DNA from: CAWIMX01 sp963792785
GTDB lineage: Bacteria > Acidobacteriota > Vicinamibacteria > Vicinamibacterales > CAVVIG01
Assembly (NCBI GenBank): GCA_963792785.1
Contig: CAWBXO010000004.1
Location: 1,302,001 to 1,366,000 of the forward strand
Direction of reading: 5' to 3'
DNA: 64,000 nucleotides
Under the pieces are notes generated by a model. It ran no database searches, was not told the origin of the DNA, and worked only from the letters and a program-made list of their open reading frames with translations. The translations under genes and the position numbers were made by a program. Below are positions 7,444 through 16,604 of this stretch, piece after piece. How positions within the stretch are numbered: position 1 is the first letter of the stretch; each line of letters begins with the position of its first letter.

Positions 7444-9618
7444 ATGGGTTCGGCAGTGCTCGGTGACGCGATCAGCGCGATTCGCGCCTGGTCGATGAAT
7501 GAAGCAAAAGGGTCCGGGGGTCTCGGCGCCGACGATGCGTTCGGCAGCCTGGTGTTCAACGAGTCGCTGCAACAGGCGCGGCTGCCAAAGCCGGTGTTCG
7601 AGGCGCTGCGGCGCACGATCGCGCACGGCGAAGCGCTGGATCTCTCGGTCGCCGACGCCGTCGCGACGGCGATGAAGGACTGGGCGGTCGAGCACGGCGC
7701 GACCCACTACACGCACTGGTTCCAGCCGCTCACCGGCATCACGGCCGAGAAGCACGATTCGTTTCTCAATCCGACGGCGGACGGCAAGGCGGTCGCGGAG
7801 TTCTCGGGCAAGGAACTGATCCAGGGTGAGCCGGACGCGTCGAGCTTCCCGTCGGGCGGCCTGCGCTCCACCTTCGAGGCGCGCGGCTACACGGCGTGGG
7901 ATCCGACGAGCCCGCCGTGGCTGCTCAAGAGCGGCGGCGCGGTGACGCTGGTCATCCCGACGGCGTTCGTCAGCTGGACGGGCGATGCGCTCGACAAGAA
8001 GACGCCGCTCCTGCGCTCGATGGAGGCGCTCTCGAAGCAGGCCGTGCGCGTGCTGAAGCTGTTCGGCTCGAAGGCGACCCGCGTCGTCACCACGTGCGGG
8101 CCCGAGCAGGAATACTTCCTCATCGACCGCTACTTCTACCTGTCGCGTCCCGACCTGATCAACGCGGGCCGGACGCTCTTCGGGGCGAAGCCGCCCAAGG
8201 GCCAGGAGCTCGAGGATCAGTACTTCGGCGCGATTCCCGAACGCGTCATGGCGTGCATGTCGGAGGTCGAGAGCGAGCTGTACAAGGTCGGCGTGCCGGT
8301 GAAGACGCGCCACAACGAGGTGGCGCCGAGCCAGTACGAGATCGCGCCGGTGTTCGAGAACGCGAACGTCGCGACCGATCACCAGATGATGGTGATGGAG
8401 ACGCTGCGCCGCATGGCGCCGAAGTTCGGGCTCTCGTGCCTGCTGCACGAGAAGCCGTTCGCCGGCGTGAACGGATCGGGCAAGCACCTCAACTGGTCGA
8501 TGAGCGACAGCGACGGCCACAACCTGCTCAGCCCCGGCCGCAACACGCACGACAACGCGCAGTTCCTCGTCTTCTGCGCGGCCGTCATCCGCGCCGTGAA
8601 CAAGTGGCAGGGCCTGCTGCGCGCGTCCATTGCCAGCGCCGGGAACGACCATCGACTGGGGGCGAACGAGGCGCCGCCGGCGATCATCTCGATCTTCCTC
8701 GGCGACATGCTCACGGACATCTTCGAGCAGATCGAGAAGGGCGGCGCGAAGAGCACGAAGTCCGGCGGCGAGCTCGACACCGGCGTCATGGTGCTGCCGA
8801 AGCTGCCGCGCGACGCGGGCGACCGCAACCGCACGAGCCCGTTCGCGTTCACCGGCAACAAATTCGAGTTCCGTGCCGTGTCGTCGAACCAGAGCATCGC
8901 GTACCCCAATATCGCGCTGAACGTCGCGGTGACCGAGTCGCTCGACTACATGGCCACCGAGCTCGAGAAGCTCGTCAAGGGCGGCAAGTCGATCGAGAAG
9001 GCGGCGGCCGAACTCCTGCCGAAGGTGATCAAGGAGAACAAGCGGATCATCTTCAACGGCAACAACTACTCGAAGGAGTGGGAGAAGGAGGCGGCCAAGC
9101 GCGGCCTGTTCAATCTGAAGAACACGGTGGACGCACTGCCGCAGCTCATCACGAAGGACGTCATCGCGACGTTCGAGAAGTACAAGGTGCTCAATGCGCG
9201 CGAGCTGCACTCCCGCTACGAGATCATGCTCGAGACGTACAACAAGGTCGTCAACGTCGAGGCGCAGCTGATGGTGCTGATGGCCAACCGCTACATCCTG
9301 CCGGCGGCCATCAAATACCAGATGCAGGTGGCGCAGAGCGTCGCGGCCGTGAAGCAGGCGGGCGGCACGGCGGGCGAGTCGAAGAAGGTCCTCGCCGGCG
9401 TGATCAAGCTGGTCGACACGTTCAAGAAGGGCACCGACAAGCTGGCCAAGGCGCTCGAGCACGACGCGCCCTCGGCCGAGAAGCACGCGAAGTACTTCCG
9501 CGACATCGTCATCCCGGCGATGACCGCGCTGCGCGAGACCGGCGACGAGCTCGAGGTCGTCATGCCGCACGGCCTGTGGCCGCTGGCGACCTATCGGGAG
9601 ATGTTGTTCATCAAGTGA
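7444..9618 (+). CDS. glnN: glutamine synthetase type III
   Basis: The product is 724 aa, the length of GSIII and far longer than GSI or GSII. GSIII features are present: an N-terminal domain with LVFNESLQQARLPKPVF, the HYTHWFQPLTG..EKHDSF segment, EQEYFLIDR, the ligand region RHNEVAPSQYEIAPVFENAN, the ATP/Glu-site loop GVNGSGKHLNWSM, and NKFEFRAV near the metal site. A C-terminal helical extension follows. It makes glutamine from glutamate, ammonia and ATP in a dodecamer. The ribosome site is strong and the gene stands alone, followed by a long tandem/inverted repeat. No PII, amtB or other nitrogen gene is adjacent. Confidence 0.96.
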   Translation: MGSAVLGDAISAIRAWSMNEAKGSGGLGADDAFGSLVFNESLQQARLPKPVFEALRRTIAHGEALDLSVADAVATAMKDWAVEHGATHYTHWFQPLTGITAEKHDSFLNPTADGKAVAEFSGKELIQGEPDASSFPSGGLRSTFEARGYTAWDPTSPPWLLKSGGAVTLVIPTAFVSWTGDALDKKTPLLRSMEALSKQAVRVLKLFGSKATRVVTTCGPEQEYFLIDRYFYLSRPDLINAGRTLFGAKPPKGQELEDQYFGAIPERVMACMSEVESELYKVGVPVKTRHNEVAPSQYEIAPVFENANVATDHQMMVMETLRRMAPKFGLSCLLHEKPFAGVNGSGKHLNWSMSDSDGHNLLSPGRNTHDNAQFLVFCAAVIRAVNKWQGLLRASIASAGNDHRLGANEAPPAIISIFLGDMLTDIFEQIEKGGAKSTKSGGELDTGVMVLPKLPRDAGDRNRTSPFAFTGNKFEFRAVSSNQSIAYPNIALNVAVTESLDYMATELEKLVKGGKSIEKAAAELLPKVIKENKRIIFNGNNYSKEWEKEAAKRGLFNLKNTVDALPQLITKDVIATFEKYKVLNARELHSRYEIMLETYNKVVNVEAQLMVLMANRYILPAAIKYQMQVAQSVAAVKQAGGTAGESKKVLAGVIKLVDTFKKGTDKLAKALEHDAPSAEKHAKYFRDIVIPAMTALRETGDELEVVMPHGLWPLATYREMLFIK

Positions 9619-9620
9619 CG

Positions 9621-9726
9621 TGTAGCCGTTAGTTGTTAGCTGTTAGCCGTTAGCTGTTAGCCGTTAGCCGTTAGCTGTTAGCCGTTAGCTGTTCGCCCTA
9701 ATGGCTAATGGCTAACGGCTACTGGC
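9621..9726. repeat. GTTAGCY tandem repeat with inverted copy
   Basis: About ten copies of the 7-base word GTTAGC(C/T) run from 9626 to 9690. From 9698 the complement follows (CTAATGGCTAATGGCTAACG), so the segment can fold into a long slipped hairpin. It lies between glnN and the gyrA-like gene and ends at the latter's -10 box. It may act as a terminator or be one of this genome's mirrored-word spacers. Confidence 0.85.
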
Positions 9727-9728
9727 TT

Positions 9729-9734
9729 TATACT
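9729..9734 (+). promoter_or_regulatory. -10 box of a probable leaderless transcript (gyrA-like gene)
   Basis: TATACT ends 8 bases before the TTG start at 9743 and no ribosome-binding site lies between them. Transcription starting about 7 bases downstream would begin at or next to the start codon. No clear -35 box is seen because the upstream DNA is repeat. Confidence 0.5.
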
Positions 9735-9742
9735 GTTCCCCG

Positions 9743-12157
9743 TTGGCCAAGCGTCGATCCAAAGCGCAATCCCTGTTCGACAACCTGGACGCCGGCGGCA
9801 GCGGCGGTGCGGCCGGCGGCCCGCCGTCGTGGCCCGCGCCGATCGAGGCGGTCGCGCTGCACGAGGCCGCGCAGTCCCGCTACCTCAACTACGCGCTGTC
9901 GGTCATCACCGCCCGCGCGCTGCCCGACGTCCGCGACGGCCTGAAGCCCGTCCAGCGCCGCATCCTGTACACGATGTGGCAGCAGAACCTGACCGCCGAC
10001 GTCAAGCACCGGAAGTGCGCGAAAGTCGTCGGCGACGTGATGGGCAGCTTCCACCCGCACGGCGACGCCGCGCTCTACGAGACGCTCGTGCGCATGGCGC
10101 AGCCCTTCTCGCTGCGCTATCCCCTGGTCGACGGCTCCGGCAACTTCGGATCGCTCGACGGCGACAGCGCCGCGGCCATGCGCTACACCGAGTGCCGGCT
10201 GGCGAGAATCAGCGACGAGCTGCTCACCGAGATCGAGCAGTCGACGGTGCCGTTCCGGCCCAACTACGACGGCACGAAGACCGAGCCCGTCGTGCTGCCG
10301 GCGCGGATCCCCAACCTGCTGGTCAACGGCGCCACCGGCATTGCCGTCGGCATGGCGACCAACGTGCCGCCGCACAACCTGGCCGAGGTCTGCACGGCGC
10401 TCATCAAGCTCCTCGACAACGAGGACATGGGCAATACCGCGCTGTGCCGCGTGATCAAGGGTCCCGACTTCCCCACCGGCGGACAGATCCTGAACTCGCC
10501 CGAGGAGCTGCGCGAGATCTACCGGACGGGATCCGGATCGATCCGGCTGCGCGGCACGTGGGACATCGGGCCGGACACGCGCTCGACCAAGACGATCTTC
10601 ATCGACAGCATTCCGTACACGGTGAACAAGTCGACGCTCGTCGAGCGGATCGCCGAGGTGGTGCTGAGCCGCAAGCTGCCGCAGCTCCTCGACGTGAAGG
10701 ATCTCTCGACCGAGGACGTCCGCATCGCGCTCGAGCTGAAGAAGGACGCCGACGAGAAGATGATCATGGCGTATCTCTTCAAGCACACGCCGCTGCAGAT
10801 CAACGTGGTGGTGAACCTCACCTGCCTGATTCCGACCGAGCAGGCGGAAGTGGGACGGCCCGAGCGCCTGGATCTCAAGTCGATCCTGTGGCACTTCCTG
10901 CACTTCCGCCTCGACGTGGTCACGCGCCGGCTCGAGCACGAGCTCGCCACGCTCAAGAAGCGCATCCACATCCTCGAGGGCCTCGCCACGGTCTTCGACG
11001 CGCTCGACGAGATCATCAAGATCATCCGCAAGTCGGACGGCAAGGCCGACGCCGCGGAGAAGATCATGAAGCGGTTCGAGCTCGACGCCGACCAGACCGA
11101 CGCGATCCTCGAGCTGAAGATCTACCGCCTCGCCCGCCTCGAGATCCTCGTGATCCGCGAGGAGCTCGACGAGAAGAAGAAGCGCGCGCGGCAGATCGGC
11201 GCGCTGCTCAAGGACGAGGACAGCCGCTGGTCGCTCGTGCGCGGCGAGCTCGACGAGATCCTGAAGACCTACGCCGATCCGAAGGCCGACAAGCGGCGCA
11301 CCCGCATCGCGAGCGACAGCGACGAGCCCGAGTACTCGGCCGACGACTTCATCGTCGAGGAAGACAACGTCGTGATCGTGTCGCGCGACGGCTGGGTGAA
11401 GCGGCAGAAGGACGTCAAGGACCTCTCCACGCAGCGGCTGCGCGAAGGCGACGCCGTGCTGGCGGCGTTCGGCGGGAGCACGCGCGCCACGTGCGTGTTC
11501 TTCTCGAGCGCCGGCGTGGCCTACACGTGCCGGTTCATCGACGTGCCCGCCTCGACCGGCTACGGCGAGCCCATCCAGAAGCAGTTCAAGCTCAAGGACG
11601 GGGAGCGGATCGTCGCGGCAATGAGTCTCGACCCGCGCGTGGCCGGCGCGATCGTGCCGAAGAAAGCCGGCGACCCGGCCAAGGTTCACGCCGTGGCCGT
11701 GTCGAGCGACGGCTACGCGCTGCGGTTCGGTTTGGACGGCCTCGTCGAGCCGAGCACGCGCGCCGGGCGGCGGTACGCGCGGCCGTCCAAGGACGCGGAG
11801 ATGCTCGGCGTCGCGCGATACACGGGCGACGAGGTCCTGATCGCCGCCACCGCCGAGGCCCGCGGGATCCTCGCGAAGGCGGAGGAAGCGAACTTCCTCT
11901 CGGGGCCCGGCAAGGGCGTACTGCTGATCAAACTGGGCAAGGACGATCGCGTGCTCGGCTTCATCGCCTCGACGGGCGACCGCGACCTGCTGACCGTCGA
12001 GACGAGCCGCGGCGCCGAGCAGACGATCAGCACGGCGAAGTACGAGGTGACGGGCCGCGGCGGGAAGGGGCGCGAGCTGCTCCAGCGCGGCCAGTTCGTG
12101 AAGATCCTCTGGCCGACGCCGGACGTCCCCGCCCCGCTCGGCCCGGACTCGAAGTAG
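9743..12157 (+). CDS. type IIA DNA topoisomerase subunit A (GyrA/ParC)
   Basis: The product is 804 aa from a TTG start. It has the GyrA/ParC breakage-reunion core: YLNYALSVITARALPDVRDG, QRRILYTM, HPHGDAALYETLVRMAQPFS, GNFGSLDGDSAAAMRYTE with catalytic Tyr148, the IPNLLVNGATGIAVGMATN segment, a long coiled coil, and a C-terminal pinwheel of beta-blades. A GyrA-box-like GRGGKG lies late in the tail (residues 771-776) and a weaker RAGRRYARP earlier. These favour a gyrase-like role, but topo IV is not excluded. The positions equal to E. coli GyrA Ser83 and Asp87 are Ala109 and Glu113. The partner B subunit is 8.5 kb away at 20693, not adjacent. Confidence 0.93.
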   Translation: MAKRRSKAQSLFDNLDAGGSGGAAGGPPSWPAPIEAVALHEAAQSRYLNYALSVITARALPDVRDGLKPVQRRILYTMWQQNLTADVKHRKCAKVVGDVMGSFHPHGDAALYETLVRMAQPFSLRYPLVDGSGNFGSLDGDSAAAMRYTECRLARISDELLTEIEQSTVPFRPNYDGTKTEPVVLPARIPNLLVNGATGIAVGMATNVPPHNLAEVCTALIKLLDNEDMGNTALCRVIKGPDFPTGGQILNSPEELREIYRTGSGSIRLRGTWDIGPDTRSTKTIFIDSIPYTVNKSTLVERIAEVVLSRKLPQLLDVKDLSTEDVRIALELKKDADEKMIMAYLFKHTPLQINVVVNLTCLIPTEQAEVGRPERLDLKSILWHFLHFRLDVVTRRLEHELATLKKRIHILEGLATVFDALDEIIKIIRKSDGKADAAEKIMKRFELDADQTDAILELKIYRLARLEILVIREELDEKKKRARQIGALLKDEDSRWSLVRGELDEILKTYADPKADKRRTRIASDSDEPEYSADDFIVEEDNVVIVSRDGWVKRQKDVKDLSTQRLREGDAVLAAFGGSTRATCVFFSSAGVAYTCRFIDVPASTGYGEPIQKQFKLKDGERIVAAMSLDPRVAGAIVPKKAGDPAKVHAVAVSSDGYALRFGLDGLVEPSTRAGRRYARPSKDAEMLGVARYTGDEVLIAATAEARGILAKAEEANFLSGPGKGVLLIKLGKDDRVLGFIASTGDRDLLTVETSRGAEQTISTAKYEVTGRGGKGRELLQRGQFVKILWPTPDVPAPLGPDSK

Positions 12158-12162
12158 ATCTC

Positions 12163-12392
12163 AACCACAGAGGACACAGAGGCACAGAGGGATCACGCGG
12201 TGCACGCTTGACGTGCGCTCGGCGCGGGGCGGCCTGCGCAGCAGGCCGTGGCAGGAGCGAGGGAGACGCGGAGACATGCCGCTCTGGATCGTCCGGCGGC
12301 ATGTCTCCGCGTCTCCCTCGCTCCTGCCGCCCGCCTTCGGCGGCCCCGCGTCGAGCGTTCGGTGCCCTCCGTGCCTCCGTGTCTCCGTGGTT
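12163..12392. repeat. nested palindrome with 32-base perfect arms and CACAGAGG/CCTCCGTG flanks
   Basis: Inner arms 12250-12281 and 12297-12328 are perfect reverse complements (32 of 32) around a 15-base loop. Outer arms 12163-12191 (ACCACAGAGGACACAGAGGC) and 12365-12392 (GCCTCCGTGTCTCCGTGGTT) are imperfect reverse complements built from short CACAGAGG-like words. A small hairpin GGCCTGC-GCA-GCAGGCC lies at 12231-12247. Together they fill almost the whole 273-base gap. Confidence 0.9.
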
Positions 12393-12430
12393 CAATCCGC
12401 TAGTACAATGACAGCGAAAGGAATGCCCAT

Positions 12431-13870
12431 TTGGCTCAAGATCGCCTGAACATTGCAGTTTTCATCGATTTCGACAACATCGAGATCGGCGTCCGCACCA
12501 CCCTCCACGAACATTTCGACGCCGGCACGGTCCTCGAGGCCATCAAGGAGCGGGGCGAGGTCGTCACCAAGATCGCCTACGCCGACTGGACCCGGGCCGG
12601 CGAGTACAGCCGCTCCCTGACCCAGCACGCCATCCGCCTGGTGCAGCGCAACCTCACGCCCGGCGGCGACAAGAACGGCGCCGACATCAACCTCGCCCTC
12701 GACGCGCTCGAGATGGCGTTCACGCACCCGCACATCAACGCCTACGTGATCGTGGGCGGCGACAGCGACTTCCTGTCGCTGGTGGAAAAGCTCAAGCAGT
12801 ACGACAAGAAAGTGTTCGTCGTCGGCGGCCGGCAGTTCACGAGCGTGATCCTGCAGCGCAACTGCTACGAGTTCATCGCCTACGAGAACCTCTCGCGGCC
12901 GCGCCGCTCGCAGGGCGGCGTGAAGGACCCGCGCCCCGCGCCCGCCGCCGCGTCCGCGTCGATCGGGCAGGTCGTGCCGCTCGTCCGCCGCGCGCTCAAG
13001 ATTCTCGCCGACCGCGAGGTCACGCCGCAGACGGGCCTGCTCAAGAGCACGCTCCTGCAGCTCGACTCGACGTTCTCCGAGCGCAGCTACGGCGCGAGCT
13101 CGTTCCTCGACTTCGCGGAGAAGCTCGCGAAGACGGGCGTCGTGAACCTGAAGCACAGCGGCCGCAGCGTCACCGTCGAGCTGAACGAGGGCGTCGAGTT
13201 CGCCGAGGCGCCGGCGGACGCGCCGGCCGAGGCGGACGCCGCCACGCCGGCTGCCGCGCCGGTTGCGCCGGACCCGCAGGGCCGGCCGCCGGTCGAGGCC
13301 ACCGAGTCGCAGGCCGACGGCGTGCGTCTGGTCGCCGAGATCCTCGGCGCCGCCGCGAACGCGCGATGGCCGATGTACGTGCGCAACCTGAAGCAGATCC
13401 TGCGGCAGGCCGATCGCGGGTTCGACGAGCGCCGCTTCGGCTTCGGCGGGCTGATGGATCTCGTCCGCGCGTGCCAGCGCGACAACCTGCTGCGCGTCGA
13501 GCGCGACCGCCGCGGCGGCATGCGCGTCTTCCCCGGCGCCGCGCTGCAGCGCCAGGCGCCCGCACCCGCCCTTCCGCAGCCGGACGTCGAAGCCGAGGAA
13601 GCCGGGCTCCCGGACATGCCGTTGATGACAGCCGAGAGCGAGGCCGGCTTCGAGACGGACGCCGACAGCGACGGAGACGAGGCGCCGCAGCCGGATCTCG
13701 TCGACACCACCGCCGAGCTCCTCGGCCGGGCGAAGGCCCGCCCGCGCCGCGCGAAGGCCGCACCCGCGGCCGGCGCGCGCAAGACGACGACCCGCACGCG
13801 CAAGCCCGCCACGCGCCGCGCCGCGAAGGGCAAGAAAGCGCAGGCGGATGATGGGGACGGAAACCGCTAG
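12431..13870 (+). CDS. NYN (PIN-like) ribonuclease-fold protein with two LOTUS/OST-HTH-like domains
   Basis: The product is 479 aa. The TTG start at 12431 has a ribosome site AAAGGA 9 bases upstream; the nearer ATG at 12423 is out of frame. Residues 5-155 form a LabA/DUF88 NYN domain with the acidic metal site intact: FIDFDN (Asp13, Asp15), KNGADINLALD (Asp85, Asp91) and GGDSDF (Asp111, Asp113). Two winged-helix segments follow, at about 178-250 (GLLKSTLLQLDSTFSERSYG) and 295-370 (NLKQILRQADRGFDERRFGF), of the OST-HTH/LOTUS type. An acidic stretch and a Lys/Arg/Thr-rich tail end the protein. It probably cleaves or binds RNA; the target is unknown. Confidence 0.88.
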   Translation: MAQDRLNIAVFIDFDNIEIGVRTTLHEHFDAGTVLEAIKERGEVVTKIAYADWTRAGEYSRSLTQHAIRLVQRNLTPGGDKNGADINLALDALEMAFTHPHINAYVIVGGDSDFLSLVEKLKQYDKKVFVVGGRQFTSVILQRNCYEFIAYENLSRPRRSQGGVKDPRPAPAAASASIGQVVPLVRRALKILADREVTPQTGLLKSTLLQLDSTFSERSYGASSFLDFAEKLAKTGVVNLKHSGRSVTVELNEGVEFAEAPADAPAEADAATPAAAPVAPDPQGRPPVEATESQADGVRLVAEILGAAANARWPMYVRNLKQILRQADRGFDERRFGFGGLMDLVRACQRDNLLRVERDRRGGMRVFPGAALQRQAPAPALPQPDVEAEEAGLPDMPLMTAESEAGFETDADSDGDEAPQPDLVDTTAELLGRAKARPRRAKAAPAAGARKTTTRTRKPATRRAAKGKKAQADDGDGNR

Positions 13871-13882
13871 GCGGCCGGTTCG

Positions 13883-16604
13883 CTAATTCAGGAACGCCAG
13901 CCACTGGCGCACGAGCTCGACCTGGACGCCGCCGGCCTGTTCATAGGCGGCGGCGTACTTCTTCGCGAGCGCCGCGTCCTCCGCGGGTGAGTGCGCCGAC
14001 GCGCCGGCGAGCTTCAGGTTGTAGATCCACTCCACCGCCCGCTCCAGCGCCTCCACATCGTCGGGCCGCGCGTCGAGGTAGCGCTCCATCGTGCGCACGG
14101 CCTCGCGGCCCTGGCCGAATGTCGCGTACAGCATCGCCAGCGGACGCGTGAGGCGCGGGTCGGAGGGCCACTTGGCAATGCCCTCGTCGAGGATGGACCG
14201 CGCGGCGTTCATGTCGCGGTCCCGCAGCAGCGCCTCCGCCAGCCACTGGTAAATCTCGGGGATGTCGCCGCCGTCGATGAGCGCGGTCTGCCAGGCGCCG
14301 CTGGCCTCCTGGTCGTGGCCCGATGCGGCATAGGTGGCCGCGAGGTAGACCAGCGCGGGCAGGCTGTCCACCTCGGGACGGATCGCGTCCTTGAAGCGCT
14401 CCTCCGCTTTCGGATAGTCGCCGGCCGCGAGCGCCTTCACGCCGGCGTCGAACGCCGGCCGCACGCTGGCGTCGACGCGCGCCTCGAAGCGAGCGAGCGC
14501 GGGCGCCGCCAGGGCCTCGCCCTTCTCGAACGGCGACGTGAAGTCGCTCTGCTCGACGGGGAGGAACAGGTCCGCCTCGCCGGCCGCGGCCGGGCGCCGG
14601 GATCCGGCGGCCGACGTCAGCAGCACGTCGGGCGGCGCGATGTCGAACGCCCGCGCGAGCCGCGACACCTCCTCGCCGTTCTCCGTCACGATCGCGCGCA
14701 GGTAGTACGAACCGGGCGGCAGCTGGCGGATCGCCATGACGTGCGAGAACATCGTGCGCGTCGGCCCCGCCGGCGCGCCCGGCACGTCTTCGCCCATGAT
14801 CGCGGGGCCGTCCTCGGACGCGGCGATCTCGTACCGCACCGCGAGCGACGAGGAGGTGCGGCCGTACGCCTCGAGGTAGCCCTGCACGACGCCGAAGTTC
14901 GCGGCGGGCGTGACCATGGGCTGGAGGCGCTCGGTCAGATCCGTGGGACCGCCGACCATGAGATCGCTCAGGTCCGCCTGGCCGCCGGCGACGAGTCCGG
15001 CGTGGAACGCGTGCTCGACGCTGCCCACGCGGTCCCCTTCCGCGACCGCGAGCTTCAGCGTGTAGTCCCCGGGCGGCAGGCTCGCGCCGGCCGTGTAGAG
15101 GAGCGGCGACGGCACGCCGTTCATCACGGGACCCACGCGCGCCGAGGCGCCCAGGCTCGTGACATCGCGGCCGTTCTCGTCGGCAATCACGTAGGCGACC
15201 GCGATCTGGCGGTTCGCCGTGTACTGCTGGCCGACGTCCGCGTGGATCAGCAGCTGCACCTTCGTCGGATCCTGGTCGCGGAGCGAGAACGTGACCACGC
15301 GCAGCGGGAGCGCCGACGAGAGCAGCGGCGCCGTGATGGCCGCCATCACTTCCTGGCTCATCGACCGCGGCTGGTCCGGCTCGGCCGCCGTCCCGTCGAG
15401 GAGCGATCGGCGCGCGCGCACCGTCGCGCCGGCGCGCGACACGCGCACGCGGATCGGATGGGGCTTCCCGTCGCGATCGCTCGGCGCCGACTCGACGCCG
15501 AGCAGGTAGTAGCCGGAAATCTCCGAGCCGATCTTGTCGAAGAGCTGCTGGCCGGTTCCCGTCACGTTGAACACCGCGCCGCGGCTCGCGGCCGCGAGCG
15601 CCATCACGCCGGTCGTCCGCCGCTGGCGGTCCTCGCCGCGGGCCGTGTCCCCGCTCGGCATGTTGACGTCGAAGTAGGAGTTGTCGAGCTTCAGCACGTA
15701 GATGCTGGTCCGCGACGCCGACGCCAGGCGCCGAGCTCGGTGACGGGCGACTCGTGCGGTCCTGCATGACGAAGCCCTCCGTCATGATCACCATCGTCTT
15801 CGGACGCGTCGATGGTGGCCAGGCCCTTCAGCAGCTCCCGCAGGCCGCGGATCGTCTGGGTGCCCTACGTTCCCGAGCCGTCCGCGCGATGTCGCGCGCG
15901 TCGTCGCGGACGGACGAGGGGCAGATCGTTGGCCGACGGGCGCCGCCGCGCCGCCGCCGCCTCCAGCGCCGCACTCGCGCTCGGTCGACGCTCTGCAGCA
16001 CCTGCTCGTCGCCGCGCTCGATGGCGAGCGCCTCGGCGAGCGACATGTGCGTCGCCGTGATGCTGCCGGCGGTCGCCGCCTCCATCTGGCCGTGCATCGT
16101 CGCAATCGCGGCCTTCAGATCGCTCGCGGTCCGGCCAGGAACGCCGTCGAGCGCCCGCCCGTGCCGAAGCCGACCACGGCGACGCGATCGGCGGGCTGGA
16201 GCGTGTCGAGGAACTCGCCCGCGGCCTTCAGCAGTCATCTGCCCGCCGCCGAACCGGATGTTCGGCTGATCGACGACGAGCACGATCAGGCGTCCGGCGG
16301 TGCCGCCTTCGTTCGAGCTGTAGCCCTCGGGCAGCGGCGGCGGCGGCGCGGCGTTCGCGTCAGGCAGCATCGACACCCAGTCGGCCGACACGACGCGGCG
16401 AGGCCGGCCGTCGACGTCGACCGTGAACTCGCCGGCGCCGAGATCGGTGATCGGGCGGCTCGCGCCGTCGACGACGGTCGCGTCGATCGACGTGACCTCG
16501 ACAGCCGAGCGGAAGACGGGCGGCTGCGTGGGCGCCTGCGCCGCCGGGCGCGCGACGAGGGCGGCGAGCGCCGCGACGAGCAGGCCGGCGCGGCGGCGGG
16601 TCAC
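13883..16604 (-). pseudogene. VWA-domain secreted protein with C-terminal TPRs, reading frame broken by clustered indels
   Basis: The gene would begin at a GTG at 16604, overlapping the upstream VWA stop as GTGA. It has a signal peptide (RAGLLVAALAALVARPAAQA) and a VWFA-related N-terminus (FRSAVEVTSIDATVVDGASR; RLIVLVVDQPNIRFGGG). Between about 16240 and 15725 the frame must change at least six times to keep homologous sequence (AAGEFLDTLQPADRVAVVGF, TIRGLRELLKGLATIDA, KTMVIMTEGFVMQDRTS, LASASRTSIYVLKLDNSYFD). From 15697 to 13883 the frame is intact: the rest of the VWA fold, beta-rich domains, and TPR-like repeats near the end (KALAAGDYPKAEERFKDAI). Clustered indels with intact flanks suggest local sequence error as much as true decay. 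Confidence 0.75.

Noticed and set aside
7390..9570. A 726-codon frame antisense to glnN
   Set aside because: Composition is typical of a shadow frame (Arg, Leu, Val, His) and the sense frame is a certain GSIII.
9621..9726. GTTAGC repeats as a CRISPR or origin iteron cluster
   Set aside because: The unit is 7 bases without spacers, and no replication gene or DnaA-box set is adjacent.
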